The position numbers were made by a program, and so were the translations under genes. Below, piece after piece: positions 6,486-11,902 of a stretch of 11,944 nucleotides of DNA (its first letter is position 1; every line of letters starts with the position of its first letter). This DNA is from Candidatus Woesearchaeota archaeon. GTDB taxonomy: Archaea; Nanobdellota; Nanobdellia; Woesearchaeales; 21-14-0-10-32-9. The stretch is from assembly GCA_007117145.1 (NCBI GenBank), contig SKHC01000069.1, positions 1 through 11,944 of the forward strand. The letters are read 5' to 3'. A model generated the notes under the pieces. It had not been told where the DNA came from and did no database searches. It worked only from the letters and a program-made list of their open reading frames with translations.

Positions 6486-8036
6486 TTACCAAGACAACAA
6501 TTGATGCGCCTTCTTATAATTGTTATAAACCATAAACATTCCAGTTTTAGCTCCACTTATAGCCTTTCCAATATCTCCTTTGGGACCTTTAACCACAGCT
6601 CTTTTTTTAAAAGTATCTGCAGGTATGAACGCTGAAGCAATATCACCTATACCTTTAATTACAGCTACGAATGGGTCAGCAGCACCAAACCCAGAATCTA
6701 TCTTTGTAAGTTTTTTTGGATCAATGTTTTCTTTTGACTGCCTTTCAAGCTCCTCCTCATGTTCTAAGTCTTGCTCTGCCATTTTAATATACTTATCAAG
6801 GTCATCTCCTAACATCTCCATAGCACTTTGCAATTGCTCATCAACTAAACCAAGAAGCTCCCTATCCTCGTAGTCTCTCATCTTTTTATACATATCAATT
6901 TGGTGATCAGTCCAACCAAACGCTCTAAGATGTATGTGCCCCCGACCTATATGTATAGGACCTTGATTATATTCTTGCTTAAACTGCATAACTGGCCTTG
7001 TGTTAAACTTATAGGTGAGCATGACAACACTGTTATAATCACTTTTTGGATTTGGCTTTATTCCTAGCACTTCTATTTCTGTTGTGCTTGTCTCAAAACT
7101 ACCAATTAAGTCAGGGCTTTCAAGTTGATTCTCGTTCATAGTAAGTCTTTTTATGTGTCTAAGATAGGGTTTAACCCAGCTCATGTACATCTTAATTGTT
7201 GTGTAGTGTTGTCTTAAATATTTGATTTGAAACTTTTTTCTTGAAACTAATTCTTTATGAGTTTTCTCTTTCCAAACAACGAATTGGTACAACTTTCTTT
7301 TAAGCACTGACTTAACACTGTTATTGTAGCCAGGCATACCTTCAACTACTTTATCAACGTCCTCTTTTTTGTAAACTAGAGTATTAAAAAACAAGTCAGG
7401 TAAAGCAGCGTACCCCACTTGATTTGCCAAGTGATAAAGACTGCCTGGCTGCATCTGCTGACCTCTATTCTCTGCAAAGTCAGCGTATAAACCTTTCAAT
7501 GTAGCATCTGCGCTTTTTGACTTCTCCCACGCATTATATATTTCTAACCGCTCATCCAAAATTCTAAGCTCTCTAACTATTTGAAATAATGTCTTAACCA
7601 TTTCAGCTATCGTCCTCATAAAATTTGACGCTCTATCTTCTTGAATAGAAAGTCTTTGAGCGCTTTGACCAAACATCGCGCTATTCTCCGAAGCACTGAA
7701 AACGTCTTGGACTTTGATAAGCTGTGGAAAACCAGCATCTTGTCTTAAATGATTAATAGTCCAATAATACATCTCCTCTAAAGACATGTTAAAGGACTCA
7801 TAAACTATTTTGTAACGAACAGCAGGAGTTGGATGATCTGTAGGATAGTATTGTTTATTCCAACTAATATTTGCCTCTTCTTCCATTTCTTGATCTGCAT
7901 GTTTTGGATCATACTTAGTACCTTCAATTGGAACGTAGTACCCTTTTTTTTCATCAAACTTATACTTAGACTTACCTTTTTTATTAATAAATCCAAACTT
8001 TACAAGCAATTCTCCTGAAGACATAGACTCGGCCAT
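6486..8036 (-). CDS. Conserved-looking soluble protein of 516 residues, function unknown
   Basis: I do not recognise this protein. It has no signal peptide, no clear membrane helix and no cysteine. The first 60 residues are charged, with tyrosines. About 75-300 is helical, including a regular stretch RTIAEMVKTLFQIVRELRIL (141-160) and a Lys/Arg/Tyr-rich helix region at about 245-300 (for example QIKYLRQHYTTIKMYMSW). About 318-372 looks beta-rich and contains PIHIGRGHIHLRAFGWT with three histidines. About 380-435 is acidic and helical. The C-terminal segment has a Gly/Ala-rich hydrophobic stretch (about 449-471) and ends in an aromatic LLSW. It has its own leaderless-type promoter and is translationally coupled to the coiled-coil gene, so the two likely work as a pair. 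Its dense, well-formed composition argues for a real, expressed cytosolic protein. Confidence 0.8.
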   Translation of the reverse strand: MAESMSSGELLVKFGFINKKGKSKYKFDEKKGYYVPIEGTKYDPKHADQEMEEEANISWNKQYYPTDHPTPAVRYKIVYESFNMSLEEMYYWTINHLRQDAGFPQLIKVQDVFSASENSAMFGQSAQRLSIQEDRASNFMRTIAEMVKTLFQIVRELRILDERLEIYNAWEKSKSADATLKGLYADFAENRGQQMQPGSLYHLANQVGYAALPDLFFNTLVYKKEDVDKVVEGMPGYNNSVKSVLKRKLYQFVVWKEKTHKELVSRKKFQIKYLRQHYTTIKMYMSWVKPYLRHIKRLTMNENQLESPDLIGSFETSTTEIEVLGIKPNPKSDYNSVVMLTYKFNTRPVMQFKQEYNQGPIHIGRGHIHLRAFGWTDHQIDMYKKMRDYEDRELLGLVDEQLQSAMEMLGDDLDKYIKMAEQDLEHEEELERQSKENIDPKKLTKIDSGFGAADPFVAVIKGIGDIASAFIPADTFKKRAVVKGPKGDIGKAISGAKTGMFMVYNNYKKAHQLLSW

Positions 8037-8059
8037 TATTATAGGTATGAAAACAATGA

Positions 8060-8075
8060 TTTATAAATCTTACTT
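8060..8075 (-). promoter_or_regulatory. BRE/TATA promoter of the 516-residue protein gene
   Basis: On the minus strand AAGATTTATAAATC carries TTTATA at 8067-8062, centred 28.5 nt before the ATG at 8036. It fills the 33-base gap after the YhbY-like gene and its upstream part overlaps that gene's end. No Shine-Dalgarno lies between the box and the ATG. A leaderless transcript is predicted. Confidence 0.65.
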
Positions 8076-8306
8076 AGATATAGTTAGGGTTTTGCCTATA
8101 AGCGTCACTTTCTTTTTAGGAAATAACTCCTTAAACTGATCTTTCATGCTAAATCTGTCTTGAGTTCCCAAAGAACTTGGAAGCAATCTTATTCTAACTT
8201 GGTAATTCGCCTTAAGGTTTTTGTTAACCTCCTCTAAGAATTCTTGTGTTATTCCTTTCTTTCCAAGATGCATTACTAATTCCATGTTATTGGTAATACG
8301 CTTCAT
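8070..8306 (-). CDS. CRS1-YhbY (CRM) domain RNA-binding protein
   Basis: This 78-residue protein is essentially one CRM/YhbY domain. It has the opening helix and the loop LGKKGIT (14-20, the GxxG RNA-binding loop), followed by a helix (TQEFLEEVNKNLKANYQ) and a strand with VRIRLL. A last strand, KVTLIGKTLTISK, has the family's V-x-x-I-G-x-x-L pattern. Bacterial YhbY binds pre-50S ribosomal particles, and archaeal stand-alone CRM proteins are thought to act in ribosome or tRNA biogenesis. The ATG overlaps the NFACT-R stop as ATGA (8306-8303), so the two are co-translated. That pairs two ribosome- or RNA-linked proteins in one operon. Length is close to the usual 80-100 residues. The domain call is confident; the RNA target is unknown. 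Confidence 0.85.
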   Translation of the reverse strand: MKRITNNMELVMHLGKKGITQEFLEEVNKNLKANYQVRIRLLPSSLGTQDRFSMKDQFKELFPKKKVTLIGKTLTISK

Positions 8307-9109
8307 TTTTTAATTTTAACTAAATCAAATGTGCCTTGAGGTAATTGGCTTAATAAGTCATCGTTCGTGCTTAAATTGAAGTGCTTCATCAATTTCTTTG
8401 ACATTTCTCCTTTTTTCAATGTACCTTGTTTTAAAAAAACTTTTTTCTCGCAATGAGTATTTATAGCAGATTTTGGGCCAACCATAACTAGGTTTTGGCC
8501 CTCCCAATTAATTATACCTGCCCCAAGCTCTAAGTTAACTTGGAAGTTCTCTCTTTTTCCATAAATCATAAAACTACCTTTTGTTAAGTACTCTCCAGAC
8601 ATAGCTTTTTTTGTAACTTGCTCTGGTTTTACCATGAACACATCAGCAGAAGACATACCATCACTAAACGACTTACTATTAAGTCCTGTAAACACTGCTG
8701 CTTCAACCAACGTGGTTTTTGGAACCAGAGCTTTATCATTTTTTACTATGACGAAAGGACTTTTTGGCATTTCTGTATGAAAAACTAAGTCTTTGGTTAA
8801 AACATGTTTTTTTATTATTTCTTCGTTTGACATGGCATCTTTCCCACCTATAACTAAGAAGTTATCTGAACTTATAAACCACTTATACTTTTCAAACCAA
8901 AACTTTTTCCTAGACTTCTCCACTTCAATTTTTTGCTCTACCTCTTTTTCTTTTAAAACTTTTTTATCAAACACTTGTTTTTTCTTCTTAAACTCCTCTA
9001 CTGCCTGAATGGTGCCTTTCAACTTCTTTTTCGCCTTTTTAGCCTCATCAAAATACTTAGCTGCGTTCTCTTCAACGGACTTGTTTAAATCTAACTCTAT
9101 TTTCAACAT
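8303..9109 (-). CDS. Stand-alone NFACT-R protein (C-terminal half of Rqc2/NEMF/RqcH)
   Basis: The 268 residues match the second half of archaeal NFACT (Rqc2/NEMF/RqcH) proteins. Residues 5-65 are the start of the coiled-coil part, with the signature NKSVEENAAKYFDEAKKAKK. Residues about 71-185 are the NFACT-R (DUF814) domain, with KYKWFISSDNFLVIGGKDAM, then SNEE, and later SGEYLTKGSFMIYGK at 171-185. A C-terminal beta region follows. The NFACT-N and HhH parts, including the tRNA-contacting Asp-Arg of full-length proteins, are absent. A strong Shine-Dalgarno before the ATG at 9109 shows this is an intended start, not a broken gene. The protein begins almost exactly at the HhH/coiled-coil boundary, a clean domain fission. 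Full-length relatives bind the 60S/50S subunit in ribosome quality control. It overlaps the pilin-like gene by 7 nt and the YhbY gene by 4 nt. Confidence 0.87.
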   Translation of the reverse strand: MLKIELDLNKSVEENAAKYFDEAKKAKKKLKGTIQAVEEFKKKKQVFDKKVLKEKEVEQKIEVEKSRKKFWFEKYKWFISSDNFLVIGGKDAMSNEEIIKKHVLTKDLVFHTEMPKSPFVIVKNDKALVPKTTLVEAAVFTGLNSKSFSDGMSSADVFMVKPEQVTKKAMSGEYLTKGSFMIYGKRENFQVNLELGAGIINWEGQNLVMVGPKSAINTHCEKKVFLKQGTLKKGEMSKKLMKHFNLSTNDDLLSQLPQGTFDLVKIKK

Positions 9110-9501
9110 GAAACCTCCTCAAAAACGTAAGTTCTAGACCTACACTGTTCCCCATCTGCAGTCGGAATCAAAGCTATTCTGTTTACACTTTGAGTGTAGG
9201 GCACTGAGACTCTAAAAAACTCTTGGCTTGCCAAGTCACTGTTTGGAAGCGTTATTTCTCGCTCTACTTCCCCCCACGTTAATAAAACCAAAGAATCTAA
9301 ACCAACACCTGTATTTGTCAAATCAATTCTTATCTGGCTCCCTGTATGACAAGCCAGTTGAACATCTAAAATGACTGCGTCACAACCAGTATCTGCAGTG
9401 ATTATTCTTTCAGCTATGCTGAAAAAAAAACTGATTATGCTCACAAAAACTGCAATCATGAGAATGAATAAAACAATTGGACTAACATTACCTTTTTTCA
9501 T
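9103..9501 (-). CDS. Archaeal type IV pilin-like exported protein
   Basis: From the ATG at 9501 the protein has 132 residues. It begins MKKG, then NVSPIVLF and a hydrophobic helix to about residue 28. This matches the archaeal pilin N-terminal pattern (basic residues and Gly, then VSP and a hydrophobic stretch), so a prepilin peptidase could cut after Gly4. Glu5 of canonical pilins is not present (Ile is there). The rest (about 32-132) is a compact beta-rich domain with four cysteines, C40, C51, C120 and C132, enough for two disulfides, and no lysine after the leader. It is the first gene of an operon with NFACT-R and YhbY, divergent from the two class III pilin genes. The in-frame ATG at 9612 is rejected: the extra 37 residues would translate the promoter and part of the opposite gene. 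Its role as pilus or pseudopilus subunit is inferred. Confidence 0.75.
   Translation of the reverse strand: MKKGNVSPIVLFILMIAVFVSIISFFFSIAERIITADTGCDAVILDVQLACHTGSQIRIDLTNTGVGLDSLVLLTWGEVEREITLPNSDLASQEFFRVSVPYTQSVNRIALIPTADGEQCRSRTYVFEEVSC
9114..9120 (-). promoter_or_regulatory. Shine-Dalgarno of the NFACT-R gene inside the pilin-like gene
   Basis: GAGGAGG on the minus strand lies within the last codons of the pilin-like gene, 4 nt before the ATG at 9109. It is one of the strongest ribosome sites in the window. It lets NFACT-R be translated from the shared transcript and confirms the short protein's start. Confidence 0.7.
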
Positions 9502-9585
9502 ATAGAAAAATACCTGCAAGTATTTATATAAAGATTTCGCTAACCACTGAAAATATTTATAAACGAATACGAATACAAAGAGTAT
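9502..9585. promoter_or_regulatory. Divergent pair of leaderless-type promoters between pilin operons
   Basis: This 84-base gap holds two back-to-back promoters. On the minus strand GCGAAATCTTTATATAAATA has TTTATA at 9532-9527, centred 28.5 nt before the ATG at 9501. On the plus strand CTGAAAATATTTATAAACG has TTTATA at 9556-9561, centred 27.5 nt before the ATG at 9586. Neither gene has a Shine-Dalgarno. Both transcripts should begin at or within a few bases of the start codon. The two boxes are only about 29 bp apart, so TBP/TFB binding at one may affect the other. Confidence 0.7.
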
Positions 9586-10035
9586 ATGCCAATAAAGCAA
9601 AAAAGAGGTCAAAGTAGTGTAGAATTCTTAATGATTGTAGCTGTCGCGACAGCTTTACTGTTGCCTGCAGCATACTTTTTTTTCAGCTATGCTCAAGGAA
9701 CAACAACTCAGATTGCAAGTGCTCAAATCAATAGTGCTGGAAACGCTATTAAAATTGGGGCTGAGGAAATGTTTGGAATTGGACCAAATAGTTGGAAAAC
9801 TGTTGAAATTAGAATGCCAGACAACATAATTAACGCAGGAATTAAGAATAACTCAGAACTATTTTTCACTTACAATACTCAATTTGGAATTAGTCAAAAC
9901 GTGTACTTTTTCGACAGATTCACAATAACAACAGACGAAGACTGCGCTGATGAGTGCACTATAAACATCACTAGAGGAACAAACAGAATAAGAATAGAAA
10001 GTAAAGGGAGCTTTGTTGAATTAACGTTAAGATGA
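9586..10035 (+). CDS. Class III signal peptide (type IV pilin-like) protein
   Basis: The 149-residue product has a class III leader: MPIKQKRG, cut after Gly8, then QSSVEFLMI with Glu at position +5 of the mature form, and a hydrophobic helix to about residue 34. This is the QxSxE pattern of archaeal pilins and adhesins processed by a PibD/EppA-type peptidase. The mature globular part (about 40-149) is beta-rich, with one close cysteine pair, C120 and C124 (DEDCADEC), and possible N-glycosylation sites near 88 and 127. The next gene encodes a second class III protein and overlaps by 4 nt, so both should be made together and may form a heteromeric filament or pseudopilus tip. No pilus ATPase or platform protein is in the window. 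The start is supported by the TATA spacing. Confidence 0.85.
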   Translation: MPIKQKRGQSSVEFLMIVAVATALLLPAAYFFFSYAQGTTTQIASAQINSAGNAIKIGAEEMFGIGPNSWKTVEIRMPDNIINAGIKNNSELFFTYNTQFGISQNVYFFDRFTITTDEDCADECTINITRGTNRIRIESKGSFVELTLR

Positions 10036-10439
10036 AAAAAGGACAATCAAGCATCGAATTCATGGTGCTTCTTGGATTTGCAATACTTGTAGTAAGTGTT
10101 CTCCTTGTATTGCTAAACGCCGACGCTGAGAGAAGAATTAGAGCACAAGACGAGTTGGTAGTTCAAGAATTATTCGACCTCGTAGATGGAGAAATCAGGC
10201 TTGCAACAATAAGTCTTGCAAATTATAGCAGAGAGTTCTTTATACCCCCAACACTTGAAGGCAGATCATACGAGATAAACATAAGCGATAACAGAGACGT
10301 AGTCATAGTATATAAAGAAAGACAATACGTCAATTTTTTAAACCAAACAATTTATGGAGATATTAATATAGGCTTAAACACCATAACCAGAGTATGCTAT
10401 TCGACAAATATTTGTCAAATAGAGATAACAAGTTCATGA
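10032..10439 (+). CDS. Second class III signal peptide (type IV pilin-like) protein
   Basis: The 135-residue product starts MKKG, then QSSIEFMVLLGFAILVV, a textbook class III leader cut after Gly4 with Glu at mature position +5 (E9) and a hydrophobic helix to about residue 28. An amphipathic stretch rich in Arg, Asp and Glu follows (about 32-58), as in the pilin stalk helix, then a beta-rich C-terminal part with C122 and C128. Asn-x-Ser/Thr sites at 64, 83 and 104 could be glycosylated. Its ATG overlaps the previous stop as ATGA (10032-10035). The body differs in sequence from the first pilin but has the same plan, with one close Cys pair near the C-terminus. It is likely a minor-subunit partner. 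Exact function is unknown. Confidence 0.85.
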   Translation: MKKGQSSIEFMVLLGFAILVVSVLLVLLNADAERRIRAQDELVVQELFDLVDGEIRLATISLANYSREFFIPPTLEGRSYEINISDNRDVVIVYKERQYVNFLNQTIYGDINIGLNTITRVCYSTNICQIEITSS

Positions 10440-10445
10440 TAAACA

Positions 10446-10470
10446 AAAAATTTATATAACTATTAGGAGA
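10446..10470 (+). promoter_or_regulatory. Promoter of the oapABC operon
   Basis: AAAAATTTATATAAC holds TTTATA at 10451-10456, centred 27.5 nt before the ATG at 10481, predicting a leaderless mRNA. An AGGAGA at 10465-10470, 10 nt before the ATG, would lie upstream of that transcript start. It would serve as a Shine-Dalgarno only on readthrough mRNA from the pilin genes, 41 bases upstream. A two-mode start is possible. Confidence 0.6.
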
Positions 10471-10480
10471 TTGATTTTAT

Positions 10481-11113
10481 ATGATACAAAAACTTAAGAA
10501 ATTTTTCAATAATTTATTCAAAGGTTTATTCAAAAAGAAAAAACAAATCAAACTAGGCTTATACGGCCCTCCAAACGGTGGAAAAACAACTCTAGCAAAC
10601 AAAATATGTGAAGATTGGCTTGGAGAACAAATGGGAAGTGTAAGTAGCATAGCCCACGAAACAAGAGAAGTAATTTTTAAAGAAAAAGTCACAATTAAAA
10701 GCGGAAACAAAGAAATTAGCTTTGGACTTGTAGACACACCTGGAATAGCAACAAAGATTGACTACGAAGATTTCTTAAAAGAAGGAATGAAAGAAAAAGA
10801 AGCAAAAGTGAGAGCTAAAGAAGCAACTAAAGGAGTAATTGACAGTATAAAATGGCTTGATGACATGGACACAGTAATCGTCGTGTTAGATGCTACGACT
10901 GATCCTTACAGCCAAGTAAACATAACAATCATGGGTAACTTAGAAGCTAGAAAAATCCCGGTACTAGTTGTCGCTAACAAAGTAGATTTAAAGAAAGCAG
11001 ACATAAAAAGGATAGAAGCAGCATTCCCACAATACAAAGTAATTGGAATAAGTGCCAAATACGGAAAAAACATAGAGGAGTTCTACGAGGAACTTATAAA
11101 ACTCGCTGCATGA
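10481..11113 (+). CDS. oapA: Era-like GTPase OapA
   Basis: This 210-residue TRAFAC-class small GTPase has all main motifs: G1 GPPNGGKT (29-36), G3 DTPG (85-88), G4 NKVD (166-169) and G5 ISAK (190-193). The switch I region falls in IAHETREV (57-64). A very basic N-terminal helix (residues 1-22, FFNNLFKGLFKKKK) could bind RNA or membrane. The G1 loop GPPNGGKT, the order with a DUF2073 gene 4 nt downstream and then a zinc-ribbon gene match the archaeal oapA-oapB-oapC cluster. In Haloferax volcanii that cluster adjoins the main replication origin, and its biological role is unresolved. GTP binding is well supported by the motifs; the cellular process is unknown. The gene has its own TATA box at leaderless distance. 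Confidence 0.9.
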   Translation: MIQKLKKFFNNLFKGLFKKKKQIKLGLYGPPNGGKTTLANKICEDWLGEQMGSVSSIAHETREVIFKEKVTIKSGNKEISFGLVDTPGIATKIDYEDFLKEGMKEKEAKVRAKEATKGVIDSIKWLDDMDTVIVVLDATTDPYSQVNITIMGNLEARKIPVLVVANKVDLKKADIKRIEAAFPQYKVIGISAKYGKNIEEFYEELIKLAA

Positions 11114-11117
11114 AAAA

Positions 11118-11498
11118 ATGGTTACACTACAATACATGCCACATAAGGAAATACAAGACCTTGACTCTGACAAAAGAATAAATAAACTGCTAAAAGTAGT
11201 CAGAACAGATAAAATAATTCTACTAGAAGGAAGATTAACTAATGAAGAGGAAACAACCCTTATCAGAAAAACTATGGAACAAATAGACGATGATTTTAAA
11301 GGTGTTGAGCTTGTAACAAGCCCTGAGCTACACTACACATGGCTTACCAAAATAAAGAGTAAACTGATAAACGTGTTACTTGGAAACCAGTACGGATTCA
11401 CAATAATTGGACCTGCAAGCATAATAAAAGAGATTAAACAAGACCCGAGCAAAATACAATTACTAGCAGAAGACGCTCCAAAGAAAAAAAAGAGGTGA
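11118..11498 (+). CDS. oapB: DUF2073 family protein OapB
   Basis: The 126 residues fit the archaeal DUF2073 family. They open with LQYMPHKEIQDL, have KIILLEGRLTNEEETTLI at about 32-49, then TMEQIDDDF (52-60) with KGVEL. They end with a conserved glycine-rich strand, GFTIIGPA (93-100), and a basic tail, PKKKKR. It is soluble, with no cysteine and no catalytic motif I can name. It starts 4 nt after the GTPase stop and lies between it and the zinc-ribbon gene, so the three are co-expressed and probably act together. Its biochemical activity is unknown in the family. The assignment rests on both the sequence pattern and gene order. Confidence 0.85.
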   Translation: MVTLQYMPHKEIQDLDSDKRINKLLKVVRTDKIILLEGRLTNEEETTLIRKTMEQIDDDFKGVELVTSPELHYTWLTKIKSKLINVLLGNQYGFTIIGPASIIKEIKQDPSKIQLLAEDAPKKKKR

Positions 11499-11499
11499 T
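11492..11499 (+). promoter_or_regulatory. Shine-Dalgarno of oapC overlapping the oapB stop
   Basis: GAGGTGAT is a perfect complement to the archaeal 16S rRNA 3' end. It contains the oapB stop (TGA, 11496-11498) and stands 5 nt before the oapC ATG. This couples the two genes and shows that this organism uses Shine-Dalgarno sites for internal operon genes as well as leaderless starts. Confidence 0.75.
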
Positions 11500-11504
11500 A
11501 TAAA

Positions 11505-11891
11505 ATGCCTCACCAATGTGTAAAATGTGGAACGATGCACGGAGATGCTTCTGAAGCTATTCTAAAAGGATGTACTAGTTGTGGTGGAAAACTATTTTTC
11601 TTCGTCAAAAAAGAAGACTTAGAAGAAGCACAAAACAGAACTAATAATCTAACTCCAAAAGAAAAGAAACAAATAGAAAGTGACGTGTTAGACATCATAG
11701 GGGATAGGCCAAATAAAGACTTACCTGTAGTACTTGATATTGAAAGCATTAACATAATAAAACCTGGAAAATACGAATTAGACCTTGTAAACTTGTTCAA
11801 AAAAAAGCAACCACTAATATACAAGTTAGATGAAGGAAAATACGTCGTTGACATAATTGAGAGTTTCAAAAACTTCTCAAAAAAAGAATAA
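11505..11891 (+). CDS. oapC: Zinc-ribbon protein OapC
   Basis: This 128-residue protein has an N-terminal zinc ribbon with CxxC knuckles at C5/C8 and C23/C26 (HQCVKCG and GCTSCGG). It matches the OapC family opening, in which the first knuckle is followed by a short helix. A charged, helical and probably flexible middle (about 35-78) leads to a conserved C-terminal module, IKPGKYELDLVNLFKKKQP and KLDEGKYVVDI. Conservation limited to the two ends is characteristic of this family. The ribbon likely binds nucleic acid or a protein partner such as the GTPase. It closes the oap cluster; the next gene begins 11 nt later. The family assignment is strong and the function is unknown. Confidence 0.88.
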   Translation: MPHQCVKCGTMHGDASEAILKGCTSCGGKLFFFVKKEDLEEAQNRTNNLTPKEKKQIESDVLDIIGDRPNKDLPVVLDIESINIIKPGKYELDLVNLFKKKQPLIYKLDEGKYVVDIIESFKNFSKKE

Positions 11892-11902
11892 TTCTAAAAA
11901 AA

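Noticed and set aside
6485..6556. Longer coiled-coil protein from an ATG at 6556.
   Set aside because: It would overlap the end of the 516-residue protein gene by 71 nt, and the extra residues do not look like a domain. The ATG at 6484 is 1 nt after the preceding stop.
9502..9612. Longer pilin-like protein from an ATG at 9612 with an extra hydrophobic N-terminus.
   Set aside because: It would translate across both divergent promoters and into the opposite pilin gene. The class III-type leader MKKG begins at 9501, at the proper distance from a TATA box.
9501..10439. Archaellum or pilus operon.
   Set aside because: Only subunit-like proteins are present. No assembly ATPase, membrane platform or prepilin peptidase is encoded in the window.
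10440..10480. Possible replication origin beside the oap genes, as in haloarchaea.
   Set aside because: The gap is only 41 bases and is explained by a promoter. No repeated origin-recognition-box-like elements or orc1/cdc6 gene are visible in the window.
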